The notes under the pieces: generated by a model
The model's database searches: none
Seen by the model: only the letters and a program-made list of their open reading frames with translations
Told to the model about the DNA's origin: nothing
Part shown: positions 34,632-46,469 of the stretch, in pieces
Layout of the letters: each line of letters opens with the position of its first letter
How positions within the stretch are numbered: the first letter of the stretch is position 1
Source of the DNA: Conoideocrella luteorostrata
Lineage: Eukaryota; Ascomycota; Sordariomycetes; Hypocreales; Clavicipitaceae
Direction: 5' to 3'
DNA length: 64,000 bases
Assembly: GCA_032433595.1 (NCBI GenBank)
Contig: JASWJB010000074.1
Span: forward strand, 1-64,000
Program-made: the position numbers and the translations under genes

Positions 34632-36002
34632 GGGGGTGTATCTACGAGAATTTTATACGGTCTGTGGTGCGTTGGAGATGACGAGAGCTTTGAAGATGAT
34701 GCGGGGGGGCTACCAGAGAAATCACAGTTGAAACGGCAGGGAATGATCTAATTGCCTGACCGGCCATCCGCGGTTGACTTGATAGGTCTCGAGATCAATG
34801 TCACCAAGCTTGATTTGGTACTCCGATCGACCCTGTTACTGGAGTCTCCATGTCTAGTAGTCTGTTCAGTAACACCACAGTTGCACGACAATACAAGAGA
34901 GATTGAAGGTCATGCGATGCGGAGTCTGAATAGATCCCGAATAATTTCGGTCCCTCAAGCGGGCTGTCTCTCCGATGTTTGTTACTCCCGCATGAGACAT
35001 TGTGATGGCATCAGATTATGTCCCATTTATACAAAGAGTATGGTTACCGAGAGAGTGGTTCTCGGGACCGTGGCGTTGGCATGATGGCGAGCTTGAGCCG
35101 CATGGTACAACCTCAACAACATCCCTCAGCCAAGCTTGTTCATCGTTGACACCGAGCGATTTGTCTTTCTCAATCCAGATGTCTCAACATAACGGTCTGT
35201 CTGTCATAATAACACATTCATTTCGCAAAGATAGCAGCTCATCAGGGAGGTTGAGCGCAGCTTGAAGCAATCAACGTCTTCGTCTCTCACAGACGACCGT
35301 CAGAGAATCGAGAATCGATGCCCCATCCAGGACCCCAACGTGAAATCATAGATGTGCAAATTTTCTGCATTGTAGCGGGTACATCTTTCTCGCAGCATTC
35401 TAAGACCATGTTGTGCAACCACACCAAGATGCATCTCGCTCGGCAACTGGCCAGCGACTCCAAATGGTACCTTGCATATGGCATCCGAGACATCCTTGGA
35501 AAAATTTTAGCATTGCGACTTGAGTACTCTACCATGGACCCGGGACCGTGTCGTGTGTTAAACACGGAAACTTGCAGGATATTCCCCAGTGTACGATCGC
35601 TTAATGCATGAGCTTGTTAAATGACGCTTGGCCAAGCTCTTACTGTGGCGTAGGTCGATGGCATTATAATGCAAGTTGGATCGACAACTCATTGTCCAAC
35701 GCCGAACAAGACAAACTCCTCTCGCGTCCAAGGTAAGAGCCCGAGTTGAGCAGGGGTTGGGTCACAAGTGATGGATAAACAGGCGAGCATCGTGTAAGTA
35801 GATTTGTATACGGCGTGGCCAGAGAACCAGTCGGTTGTACGTGTACTTTGTAGTCACAACCAAAGTATAAAAGGTATCCCTGGGTATGATTCCGGTTTTG
35901 CGCTTCTCGGCAGCTTATAGTTAAAGTACACACATTCTTGCATTGCCGTCCTACTCCTTTCAACCATATATATGCTTGGGCACTCTCAAAACTTCAACGA
36001 CC
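34632..36002. other. Spacer between Cys-rich copies B and C
   Basis: No gene recognised on either strand; frames of 66-110 codons lack motifs and overlap each other. I found no additional copy of the W-x-C-C-x-C block here. Confidence 0.5.
35866..35872 (+). promoter_or_regulatory. TATA box of Cys-rich copy C
   Basis: TATAAAA about 135 bases before the ATG, in the same relative position as in copy B. Confidence 0.55.
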
Positions 36003-36371
36003 ATGTGCATTGGACATCCACGGACGCACCCTTGCGGGCATAGTTCCATTCTATGGAACTACTGTCCCTTCTCAACATTCAATACCACGACGGGGGAATC
36101 CAAAACGTGCGAGAACACATCTTTCGGTCCGGTTGTTCGGAAACTAAAGTCAGATTGCCCATTGGCGGAATGTAAATTCAAGAAAAAGGACTCAAACTGG
36201 ATGTGCTGCAAATGCCATCGGGGGCCGAATCACTTAGGATGGTGCACGCAGCCAGTTGTACGACTGCGGCGTAAACTGGGCAGCGACGACAACGACGAAA
36301 GAGAAGAAGCATGGTGTACTTGCGATCACGGTTGCTGTGACGAGTGTACCGTAGCAAACACGTCGGCATAG
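36003..36371 (+). CDS. Cys-rich putative metal-binding protein, cluster copy C
   Basis: 122 residues from the ATG at 36003 (CGACCATGTGC), starting MCIGHPRTHPCGH. It shares the cluster pattern: C-x4-C-x8-W-x-C-C-x-C-x4-N-x4-C (WMCCKCHRGPNHLGWC), then, after a longer charged spacer (SDDNDEREE), C-x-H-x2-C-x2-C (CDHGCCDEC) and a short tail. The spacer between the two motif blocks differs in length among the three copies while the blocks themselves keep exact spacing, which indicates selection on the metal-site geometry. No secretion signal. Function unknown. Confidence 0.75.
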   Translation: MCIGHPRTHPCGHSSILWNYCPFSTFNTTTGESKTCENTSFGPVVRKLKSDCPLAECKFKKKDSNWMCCKCHRGPNHLGWCTQPVVRLRRKLGSDDNDEREEAWCTCDHGCCDECTVANTSA

Positions 36372-38858
36372 AACGTGCAGAGCATGCATCTGCGCCCCAT
36401 ATACCCTCTCGAGGCCTCATACTGTTGCTTCTGAACGCTAGTATGTAGTTAATATGATGACAAAGGAAAGGAGGAAATATGCCTACGATTCCAAATGCTT
36501 ATACGCGCGTGCGCGGAGGGGGGGGGCATAGGGGGGAGCAGCCGAGAGTCGGCTAAGTTTGGAACAGTCTACGGAGTACGTAGTAGAGGGAGAAAGATTC
36601 AGACAAGCGCAACAAATAGTTATCAGCGTATAAAAGCTGGGGGCTAGACTTCCTTCTTCCCACTTCTAAGGGGCAGAATAATCAACGCATTGGTAAATGG
36701 GCCCAGCTTGCATTCCCAACTTAAGATATAAAACGTGCGGGTGAGGTTACGTGAAGACGAGTATTATATAATCAGCACAGATGACTGGTTGTCCAGTTGT
36801 TCTTGCATTGCCACATTAATCTGTGTGCGGAAAACTTTTCAGAAACATCGCTGGGGTGCATTGGCTCTAATTAAGGGACATGTTTTGCCAACTGTGCGGT
36901 TTCTCCCCCGGGTAAATGTCTGTGTTTTTGCTTGCTTCAAAAGCAAGCAGATGTGCGTCGCGCTACTTGGACCTTTTTTCTGGCGTCGAAGTACAGCTGG
37001 TACTCTGAAACCGCCGTGCAGGAACTAACCAAAAAGCATGCATATGTGTGCTCCATGCCGCAGTGCAGACGCAAGACAAATAGAAAGAATTCAAGGGTCG
37101 AAAGACATTGTTAAAACACGGTCAACGATGAACAGTCTTTGATTCATGCCTCTAGTTTCGCGAGCTGTAGAACCTGGACCGTTAAGTTCTGAAAACAGCT
37201 TGACGGCTGCTACTGCTGCAACTCCGGCAATGCTGGTAGTGCGCAAATAGTTTTCCATCGTTTTTGCTTTTTCAACCTTTTTTTTGGGGGGGGGAGACTA
37301 CTTTCGAGCTTCGCGGCCCTTTCCGCTTCACTGCCATGCTTGCGCCTAGCAATGCATCCGGGGTCGAAGCCAAGTGGATAATTTGCCTACGGGGTTGTCC
37401 TGGTCTTCCACGTGTGAACCAGCCAACCACCTTTCTCCTGTCATCCGGATATGTTGGAGACCGCATAATTCGCCCAATGCACAGCCAGCCAACCAGGGCA
37501 TGGGTTGTCGAGGGACATTGCTGGTGCAGCTGCATGTCCTTATCGTTCCGTGCCGCTGTTACAGTGGATGTAGTCGTTTGTTCCGACCGTTTTCAACGCG
37601 GAGGCTGAAATTTCAGGCCGGCAAGAAAGGTGAGCGGCGACGGCACGTTCCTATTATGAATGAAGTATGAAGTCTCCTCAGTCGTCCTATGGTGGGGTCT
37701 GGCGTGTTGAATGTCATGATCTGAACTGAGATGCAGAGCCGTCGTCCAGATAAGCCTAACTCTAAAAAACCAAAACATGGATGGGCCTCTTCTCTCTGTC
37801 TTGCTATAAAACACCAAACAGCGCCATATCTGATCGTTCAGGGGACTGTCTCGAATACGTTTGGCCAAGTGTTTTCCGCGAGCACTAGTTTTGCTTCTTT
37901 GCGACAGCTGCAGCCGGAGAAGGCTTCCCAAGGGCACACCGAGGGAAGACGAAAGTATGGCATGCCTGCACGTCCCGCATGCATACATGCAAGGAGGAAT
38001 AGGGGCAAACGGCCGGGACACTCGATAAGCGTCGATGCGAATATGGAGGCAAGATGGCAGACTGACAGCTGGCAGGCAAGCAACATGGCGGCTGGCAAGC
38101 CTGCCACGCCTGCCTGACCAGCAACTCATCAATGAGGCGCGACACTAATTAACTAGCCCCGATGCAGGCTGGTCCATAAACAGAGTTGGGCTGGCGCTGC
38201 CAACGCATGGCATCATGCGTGATTGCAACGTCAATATTTTAGCAGGCATAAGCCCTCCGATGTCACCGATACTAGTAGCGGTGGCCAACAACTATACCAT
38301 GTCAGGAGAATATTTGCATTACTTCCCCCTGCGCAGCAGAGTGCAGGTGTGTTTTGCGAAGCTGCAGACAAGCGAGGCATCGTGTCATGTCTAACTGGAT
38401 GGCATGCGGCTACCTTGGGTTGAGAGGCGCCGGAACCAGTTGTCAATCCCATCAGTAACTCCGGTGCTTCCAGCAAGCAGGGTGGATAGCAGTACCTCAG
38501 GGTTTCTGGAAAAATTGTGGGTGCGACAACGGACATATCGTTACTGTGGAAAGTCATTCATCTTCAGACTACATTTGGGATTGCCTCTGAGTCTACAGGA
38601 TCATGGTGAGTTAATGTCTGGTGCTTCAGGACTTGGTACGCCGCCTGCTCCGCTCTACACCCCAGCGTAAGCTCGTAATGGAAGCATGAAAATTGGATCA
38701 GATATTCCATCAGATGCTAATAGCTGGCATTTTTGTACGGAGTAAGGCCATGAGAATCACTGCATCTCGGCTTTTATAATACTAGTATCACCACTGATGG
38801 ACGGTGCCCGTCCAACCCGCCAACGCTATTCTTTTTGGTAATAAACGTGGTGGATCGG
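36372..38858. other. Intergenic region, no gene recognised
   Basis: About 2.5 kb of short frames without motifs. G-runs near 36520 and 37287, TACGGAGTA at 36570-36578 and 38736-38744, TATAAAA at 36629. No supported coding sequence follows that TATA box. Confidence 0.5.
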
Positions 38859-40018
38859 CCCTCTCTGGTCTCGCTCGTCTCCTCCTTTCCTCTCTTCTCC
38901 CCTCCTGTCCTCTCCTCTCTCCTGTTGGCCACATGGCCTCCGACCCAGCCATCGGCGGCATAATGGCAGCCCACAGTAGACCTCCATCACCTGCCGTCGA
39001 TGAGCATTGTATTTGTCCGTGTCGTACTCCGCAGTGTGCAGTAGCTTGTTTCCTTGTCCAAGTGGCAGCGTTTGTGTAAGTCCTCCGTACGGAGAGGCAG
39101 AACGATATTCGTTACAAACCCACCCTCATGCGCACCCTCCACCGTTGCGCAGGGGTCCCCCCTTGTCCTTGCTTACTTTCTCCCAATGCTTCCACGGGGT
39201 TGCACATGTGGCTTGCGGGCTCCTCTTGGTGTGTACTTGCAGTGACAGTGAGTGACTGGGCCGCTGGCGACAGGCAAACATTCTTCATAATATCCAAACG
39301 CTCCCTCAACAAAGTGCTCCTTCTCATCCAGCTGAAGCGACTTCTCTCTTTCTGGTCAGCTTCATCCTCACTCACTGGCAACTGTGCCTCCAGAAGTCCT
39401 ATCCTTGGTGCACTTTTCTCGTCTCTTCTCGACTTTGCGCCTCGTCCAGTCTTTTTTCACCTTCTTCGCTCCTGGTTGAAACACTTTCGTTACTGTTGCC
39501 TCCCAGCATCTAGTGTCCTGACACGCTCGACTGCCCCTGATCTCTCCCCAGCCGCTCCTTGGTGTTCCTTGCCTCGTCGGCTCGAAAGCTTCAAAGCTTT
39601 CAACCACTGTGCCAGATTTTCAGCATCTTGTCTTGCAGCTTGTTCATCACTCTTGGCCCTCGCCTGAATCAAATTCTTCCACGCCAAACCGGGACACTAC
39701 AGCCTCACTCGCCCAAAGCTGCCAGTCGCCCTGGTGTCTGGCCAGCCTCGACGTCTGCCGCAATCAAACCGTTGACTGCGCTTGGACTGGCTCCCCCTGG
39801 CCCTGTTTTTTACAAACTAGGTACGGAGTCCTCCGTATAACGACGATAATCTCTCCATTCGCCCACATTACGAGATCCTTGGTTTCTCTTCTCTGGCTTG
39901 ATCCAAGGACGGCTCCGCACGCAACGAGAAACCCCCAGTCTCTCGTTCACCTCTTGTACCCACCTGACAAATTTACTGTTCGGCGCTTGTCTTTGGCTTT
40001 GCTAGCCTTTTATTCACA
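38859..40018 (+). promoter_or_regulatory. Pyrimidine-rich promoter and long leader
   Basis: A dense CT tract (TCTCCTCCTTTCCTCTCTTC type, 38859-38925) is followed by 1.1 kb of C/T-biased sequence up to the next gene. Such tracts are common at transcription starts of well-expressed filamentous-fungal genes. TACGGAG-type motifs lie at 39079 and 39820. The transcription start itself cannot be fixed by eye. Confidence 0.45.
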
Positions 40019-40856
40019 ATGCCCACTTCTCTCGAGTCGTCGCGCCCCATCATGGCTCCGTCGGTATGTTGTTGCTCCCCTTACTCCTAGTAATGCCTCT
40101 TTCTTTCTTTTTCTTTGGTTTGCTACCTTGTCATTGCAATGTCTTGATTTGGCTCGCCATCATTCCCTCCACCATCGCCAATCTTCTGCGTGTCTTAGCC
40201 TCCCTCCTTGAAGTTGGTCTGCGTTTCCTTTTGGCTGGACTACAACACTAGCCGACCCAACGGGGCCTGACGCTGCACTTCGGTTTGTGCGTTCCTAGCA
40301 TTCCCGTCTACAAAGCCCGTGCGATCCCAACCCTGGAAAGGCTATCGCTATCTGATCTTGACATTTTATGTATCCTTCTCACCTGCTGGTCACTTTGACA
40401 CATCGTACGCCGTATACCCGCTTGTCTATTCATTCATTTTGCCGTTCTCCCTCCTAGCATTCATTGCGTTCTACTTTGCTTTCCGCCTTGCAAGCCATCA
40501 ACTAACGAAACATGTCTCGACGACAGGCCAGGACCTCCATGCGCTTCAGCACTTACAGCATGGCAGCTCCATCATTTGCTCCTACAGTCCGAACTTCCGA
40601 CTCTGGACAGGCTGAGATTCGGGATATCGCCCTTAACCTCGACCGTATGGAGAACAAGGCGCTCTCTTCGCAGCGAGTCGTTCTTAGCGACGAGAAAACT
40701 GCCAATATGAATAAGCTTGCTCTTGGTGCCAAACTCGAGCGTGCTCTAGACCGCCGGATGAGTAGCCAAGACGCTGTTATGCGCCCACGTCACAAGAACG
40801 TTACTGTCAGCGTCACGGTCAACGAGAAGAAGCAGTTAAGCGAGAAGATTCAGTAA
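40019..40856 (+). CDS. Conserved small fungal protein of unknown function
   Basis: Two models. (1) One exon, 40512-40856, 114 residues starting MSRRQARTSMRF. (2) A first exon 40019-40063 (MPTSLESSRPIMAPS) spliced from GTATGT at 40064 to CGACAG at 40526, giving 124 residues. Model 2 is attractive because a CTAAC branch site sits 19-25 bases before that AG and the frame is kept, but the intron (463 bp) would be long. Both share SMRFSTYSMAAPSFAP, then a helical, probably coiled-coil stretch (EIRDIALNLDRMENKALSSQRVVLSDEKTANMNKL) and a basic C-terminus. No catalytic motif, signal peptide or membrane segment. Codon use and the regular helix look like a genuine protein; I cannot name a role. Confidence 0.65.
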
Positions 40857-42339
40857 CTCCGCTTTTGGATATGGGACAACCGCCTTGGTCACCCGACACA
40901 CTTCACGATTGGTCACGGCCAGGACGCTGGGGGTTACTCGGAATCGCTTAGTTGCGCCAATGAACACGCATTATACTATTAAACACACGAATGGCGACAC
41001 CCCAAACTATGGAGAAATTCTCCTCTTACCATATCTGCCGATGAGTGTCTCGTGCCTCTATGGCGAATTTGAACGGAATCCTGAGTCGAACTCTTGCCGC
41101 CATCACCAGATCAGGATGTCGACAAGCCCAAACACACAATGTCAACGCTTTAATAAAGGCTAAAGAACGACAGGCGATGGAACGAAGAAGCCGCGGGGAC
41201 TCAACAGCCGTCAAGCTTTCATGAACGACATTAAAGATACGAATCATGGGCGATATATTATTGTAACCTCTTTTGTGTTTGTTTCTTTTTCTCACGCGGT
41301 TCTCTTTTCCATATAGCAGGGTCATTTAAGCATTCGGCCCTCTGTATCATAACGATGGTTGAAGCGATACCTTGGATGGATGCAAAATACTAGTCCCTTT
41401 ATTTATTTTTTGCTCTCTTCACCATGGTGCTTCTGTTTTCTATCTCTTGTTTATTATGTCTGCAGCATTTCTTTATACGCGTTACTATGGATATCCAAGG
41501 GTCGGAATATGCAGATAAACAAGATAATGCAATTTTCACCGTTGCACATTTTGGACTACCAACTGAACTGTGACCATTGCAATCAACGATCTATCTGCGG
41601 GGGAACCAGTTAGTCAGCCCATACCATCAAGCACCAAACAAAACACGAGGAGCGTCCAGACTGAAAGAGTGCGCCGAGCACGCGCGTGCCTAACATGGTG
41701 GCGCCGGAAACTAATCAGACCGCCAGATAGACTATCCCTCCCTTGTCTCAATCTTTGCTTGTGTTCCTGAGTCTCGATAAGGAAAGAAAGTGTCCAGGTC
41801 ACTGAGGGGCTCGGGATCCAATGAAAGGTCAATTGCACCCCGTATGCACGATGGGGCAGGCAACCATGCGCATTGGTGCATCAGCTAGTCTCGCTTAGTT
41901 GGCACTATACATTTAGACGGACATAACATGTGGAACGCCATGGTTTTATAAACGTGTTTGAATACACTCGCACACGACACGATGTGAGGACTAAGATGTC
42001 GGGGAGAAAAAGTACAGTACAATGCAAATAAGTCACGAAAACGCCAAGTCCTGCCCCTGCACCACCTTTGGTCGGGCGCGTCGTCTTACTTAACGAGCTG
42101 CGTTTAGCTCCATTGCCTGCATCCATGTTGCGATTTGGTACACAGGGTATTACCATTGTAACGTAGGAGCGAACATCTAGTACGTAAATGTGTTCGCTAT
42201 GTCTTCGTTGTGTGTATTGAACGTCAGTTCATGCAGGAACCTCACCCCCAAAAGAACTTGTATAGCATGTCGCCGTAAGCCTCTTCGCAAAAGACAACCG
42301 AAAGTCATGATTTAGTCACTCTCGACACCCCATTCCCGC
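40857..42339. other. Convergent intergenic region
   Basis: 3' flanks of the conserved small protein (plus) and Sec72 (minus). No gene recognised. Confidence 0.5.
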
Positions 42340-42954
42340 CTATACCTTGGTCTTCGCAATCAACACTTCAATCTCTTTCAGCAGTCCCACCAATTCAGCC
42401 TCTTCACCTTCTACCTCAAGACCCTGTTTCACCCATTCCCTAGCCTCATCCAGCCGGCTCATCTCCATCAGACACTTTCCTCTCCTCCACCAGCCCTTTG
42501 CGTTGCCCACGCGTCTAGCCTCCACGCTGGCCTCGGCATCTACAGCACCTTCAGGCCAGTTCTGCAGCGCCATGTGAGCCTGCGCCCTATTCGCCAACAG
42601 ACCGGATACTTCCTCTCTGACCAGCGCGGCTGGTTCCCACGCCGGTCTCTGCAGAGCCATCTGGATGCCTAGAGAGTACAGGCGCACGGCCTCAACATAT
42701 CTGTTCTTGCGATACTCGGCGTTGCCATTGTCACGAAGCTTGTTGACCTGGCCGGTGCGTTTTTGGTTGACAGGGATGGGGGGAGGGGGGACGCCAGCGC
42801 TGGAGCCGTCCATGTTGATGAGGGCGCGGTGGAGGGCGTTGAGTTGTTCGAGCTCGTCTTGGAGGGCGCGGGACTTCATTTGGCTCGCACTGATGGATTT
42901 AGATTGGGGGTCCATGAGTATGGGGAGGAGATCGAAGTGGTCGAGGTCAGACAT
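42340..42954 (-). CDS. sec72: ER protein translocation subunit Sec72
   Basis: 204 residues, single exon, ATG at 42954. After an N-terminal DHFDLLPILMDPQSKSISAS segment typical of fungal Sec72 come a Pro-rich linker (GVPPPPIPVNQKR) and three TPR-like helical repeats from about residue 70: KLRDNGNAEYRKNRYVEAVRLYSLGIQMAL, LLANRAQAHMALQNWPEGAVDAEASVEA and GWWRRGKCLMEMSRLDEAREWVKQGLEVE. In yeast, Sec72 is the cytosolic TPR subunit of the Sec62/63 complex that docks Hsp70-bound precursors for post-translational import into the ER. Length agrees with the family. No neighbour of related function. Confidence 0.9.
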   Translation of the reverse strand: MSDLDHFDLLPILMDPQSKSISASQMKSRALQDELEQLNALHRALINMDGSSAGVPPPPIPVNQKRTGQVNKLRDNGNAEYRKNRYVEAVRLYSLGIQMALQRPAWEPAALVREEVSGLLANRAQAHMALQNWPEGAVDAEASVEARRVGNAKGWWRRGKCLMEMSRLDEAREWVKQGLEVEGEEAELVGLLKEIEVLIAKTKV

Positions 42955-44342
42955 GTTGGGCGGTTGGAGGCGTTGCGGAAAGGGCGATATGATGTCTTTA
43001 ATTTTTTGGATAGTTTTGCGCCGTTCTTACAGAATTGGCGTATCCGAAGGCGTGGACAAGTAAGGCTGGTGACGTGAAAATTGGTGCACTGTCCGGATGT
43101 GCATGTATAATGGTTGGAGATGCGATATGGTAGACTAGACCGCTGCGACAACTGTCCCCTAGCTTACTAGTTACGCCGGTCTATGGCTATGGAGTAGAAG
43201 GACAAGTTACGTTAAGCCTTTGGATAGTTACCTGTTATCTTATCAGCACATGACTGGAGTCAGGTACTCCATTCCCCACGCGACAAGTTAGGTTGAGAGC
43301 CGTGGCTGGCTACCCTAGGATTGTTTGTGTTCATGAAGAAGGCGAGATTTTTAATGAAAACTGGCTGGCTTTACAAACCATTAATAATAACGTGCAATCG
43401 ACGTCAATTAACTTGGGTTCAGTTTCCTTGTTAGTTATCATCAACAGAGGGACTGTGGGGGAAATTAGCCGAGTGGCCAACCGTAACTGCTTTGAGGGTG
43501 ACTTCAGTTAGTTACTGAGTGGTTGATTGCTAGTGATACATAACACGGTCACTATTCGAACAACAATTCCGTGACATCATCCAGCCAGGTACAGCCAACA
43601 GCCACACTACAACATACATTCAAGAGGCAAAACTCGCTAGACCTGGATCAGTGTATGGATCAGTGTATTGCACAAAATAATATCATTCCTTTTCTACTCC
43701 TATGCTAGAGGAACCCCCCTCCCCCCTCGCGTCCTTTAAACCAGGCATGAGAGAAGAGTGTAACCATAACACCATCCATCTGTCCCAAATCATTCATACC
43801 AACAACAACCATCTCGACTAAGTTTACTATGGGACCCATCTTGTAAGTAATCAAGATTGGCTTCCTTGGGCAGGAGCGCCGGAAAAAAGGAGAAAAGCGT
43901 AACCAGTATTCCTCAATTTCCCCCTTTCTGTCGAAAAGACAAAAATAGAGCAAGAGACGTCACACAAACTGCCCTTTGCCCGTTGCAAATGCAGGCGCCA
44001 AAAAGCCAATTTCATCTGTTCATATCCTCACGTGGGCAATGCTTGTGCTGTAGTGACAAGTATTCGTTTGGAATTGTGGACTCTTTTGGTTTCAGTGCTT
44101 TAATTGTTTTCGGACATCGGTTTCGACGACGCAATTCATGCAGGACATTTAGAATAACCATCCGCCACCTTCCCAATAGCCGCCGCCCGCCGCCCTTGCC
44201 ATCACTCAGCAAATCAAGTGTAATCCGTTTGTGAACCGCCGCGCCAATCTAATGAACCGCACGAGAAAGGACAAAGACAATGCGATATTTTTTTTATAAC
44301 CTAGACCATGGCCGTGATCAAGGGTATCTATATATGGCTAAA
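42955..44342. other. Intergenic region, no gene recognised
   Basis: Promoter of Sec72 and 3' flank of the ribosomal protein gene, both minus strand. Open frames here are short and unrecognised. Confidence 0.5.
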
Positions 44343-45427
44343 TTAGTAGCCAAAAGCCGCAAGGGCCTTCGCAGTCTCGCCCTTGACGGAGGCGTTCTTC
44401 TTGGCATCGGACAGTTGTCGGGCAGCAACCTTCTTGCGCTCGTAGTAGGCAGCGCCCTTGGCCTTTCTCCTCTCCTCCAATCTGCAAATCCGTTAGTTTC
44501 GTGTTTTCCCAAGTCATCTTGTAGAACGCAACACAGTAGCTTACCGAGCAACAACATCCTGGTACTTCCAGCCAACCTCGTGGCTCAGACGGCCGACAGT
44601 GCAGTACTTGCGGCCAGGCTGCAGGCGAAGAACACGCAAAGCTTGGGGAACAACCATCTTCTTCTTGGTGTCATACGGGGGAGGAACACCTTCGAAGACC
44701 TTAAGGCGCTCCATGGCAGCAGCACCTCGGGCGGTCTTGTGGGGAATCATGCCTCGAACGGCCTTGTAGAAGATTCGGGAGGGAGCGCGGAAGTGGAAGG
44801 GGCCTGGGACTATGTTAACGAACTGTATATTGACGGTGAGGTAAGATTGAACTCACCACCGCGGGTGGGGTTGTATCGTGTCATCTTTCGCAGGTAGGCG
44901 TGGTACTTGACTATGCGACTGTCAGTTCTCGGTTCGATATCGTCCTGTTACATCCAGAAATGTACAGAACTTTTGTAGGTCAAGGTGTGTGCGTACGCTT
45001 AGAGCGGAAGAACTCGCCAGAGATGTTGAGAGCCTCGCAGCGAACGACAACGACCTTTTGGCCATTGAGGAGCTGCTTGGCGACAACACTGGCAAGACGG
45101 CCCAACAAGTGGCCCTTGCCGTCAACGACAACCTAAAGAGGGAAAGAAAACAAAGTTAGCCTCCTGTGAGTCTTCTGATATGCCCGCACGCAATTGATGA
45201 TCAAATGAAGCGATTCCACAGGGATGTTTCGGGGTAGGCAGGCAATGCACAGGGCACATGATATAAATTCCCATCTCGGCCATGAATCCCATGGTTCAAT
45301 CCAATGTGCCTACGCGAGCCTCCATTCCCCGAATCCCCTTCTCCTCGCTCTTCTCAACATCGTCGGGGTTGTAATAAGAAAGTATTGACGATGGTATACT
45401 CACAACCGGTTCGAATGACGACGACAT
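44343..45427 (-). CDS. rpl16: 60S ribosomal protein uL13 (Rpl16/L13a)
   Basis: Five exons: complement 45427-45404, 45132-44997, 44910-44857, 44803-44545 and 44481-44343, total 203 residues. All introns are GT-AG (GTGAGT, GTACGC, GTGAGT, GTAAGC donors), and every junction keeps frame: [63 protein letters not shown]. The protein is a component of the large ribosomal subunit near the exit-tunnel side. Conserved blocks [53 protein letters not shown] and [13 protein letters not shown] are all present. A short first exon followed by a 271-bp first intron is typical of fungal ribosomal protein genes. The promoter holds telobox and CACGTG sites. Confidence 0.97.
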
Positions 45428-45719
45428 CGTACCGACTCTCTTTTTTGGTGTGATGAGAGAAACGAAAGGAAGGCGACTACTCAGACGACAACGAAGACAC
45501 ACAAATCCTCCAACCTGACCGGCGAGAATTCGTTACTGTGCTGCTGGGGTTAGTCGTCCCTGGGCGAGGATGTTGATGGAGTGGTCGCAATAGTGATTGA
45601 CGGCGAGAAAATCCAAGTTCCGCTCAGGCTCGTTGTGCCTTTGGAACAACTGACGCTAGCCAAAAAAGGCTAAGTGGAGTTTCGGGGCAAGCGAGTAGCG
45701 GTCACAGGTAAGAGATGAT

Positions 45720-45727
45720 TTAGGGTT
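45720..45727 (-). promoter_or_regulatory. Telobox (AACCCTAA) upstream of uL13
   Basis: TTAGGGTT on the plus strand, AACCCTAA in gene orientation, about 295 bases upstream of the uL13 ATG. Telobox motifs bind Tbf1-type Myb proteins, which control ribosomal protein genes in Candida and other fungi outside the Rap1-using yeasts. Confidence 0.6.
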
Positions 45728-45793
45728 GCAAGACCTATCACGCCCTTGCCGGTGTTTCGCCGGACGAGGTGCAAAATGATGGCATAGTCTAAT

Positions 45794-45799
45794 CACGTG
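45794..45799. promoter_or_regulatory. CACGTG E-box upstream of uL13
   Basis: ATCACGTGAT, a centred E-box of Cbf1 type, 67 bases beyond the telobox. Cbf1 partners with Tbf1 at ribosomal protein promoters in Candida. Occupancy here is inference. Confidence 0.55.
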
Positions 45800-46469
45800 A
45801 TGACTACACTGAGTACTTGGATGGCTCACTCGTTCGTTCACAGTGTAGTTATGAGTGCCACGAGATACCGTCCTGTATGCACAAATTATAACGGGTTCAA
45901 GAGAAATGACAGATTATGAGGTAATAAGTTTTGCATGGCTGCTGTTTACCACGCGAATAGGCAAAGCAGCCAAGGAAGCCTACCGCGGAATTAACGATGG
46001 AATTCTTCAGAATTTGATTCACCTAATGCCCCTTCGAGTAGAAACAGTCACAGAAAGTCGAAGGCTGGTACACAGAGTATTAAGTTTTATTTTGGTTGCT
46101 CTACGGAGCGGTGACGGTGGTGTTGTCGAAACCCGAAGAGGTGTAGAAACTTAATGCCTCCCACGTGGAATTTGGAATTAGAGATCGTCCCTCTTGTAGA
46201 GGATGATCATCACGAGTTTATTTATTGACAGCCATCGCTACTAAATCGGCGGCAATCTATCTTCCCTAAAAAAAAAAATACTGTACGCTAGTGCTCTAGA
46301 TGCTCTACAATAGCCATTATGCAATCATGTCTGGATTTAATGTGTTTCCGTCTTCACTTTACGCAACTTGCTGTCTAATTCATGAGAAAACCAAAATATC
46401 AACGCCAGCCAAATCCAATTTGTATGGTAGGAGGTGCATGACGGCTTTAAGAAGGCTTCGCATCATAAT
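45800..46469. other. Intergenic region, no gene recognised
   Basis: Distal promoter of uL13 and 3' flank of the BAG-domain gene. An A-run lies near 46269-46278. No gene supported. Confidence 0.5.

Noticed and set aside
37190..37250. Possible fourth Cys-rich cluster member (DGCYCCNSGNAG-like translation)
   Set aside because: Only one Cys pair resembles the block; the Trp, the x4-N-x4-C spacing and the C-x-H-x2-C-x2-C motif are absent.
39128..40211. Overlapping long plus-strand open frames (179 and 200 codons)
   Set aside because: They arise from C/T-rich leader sequence with few stops; the translations are Ser/Leu/Pro-rich with no domain.
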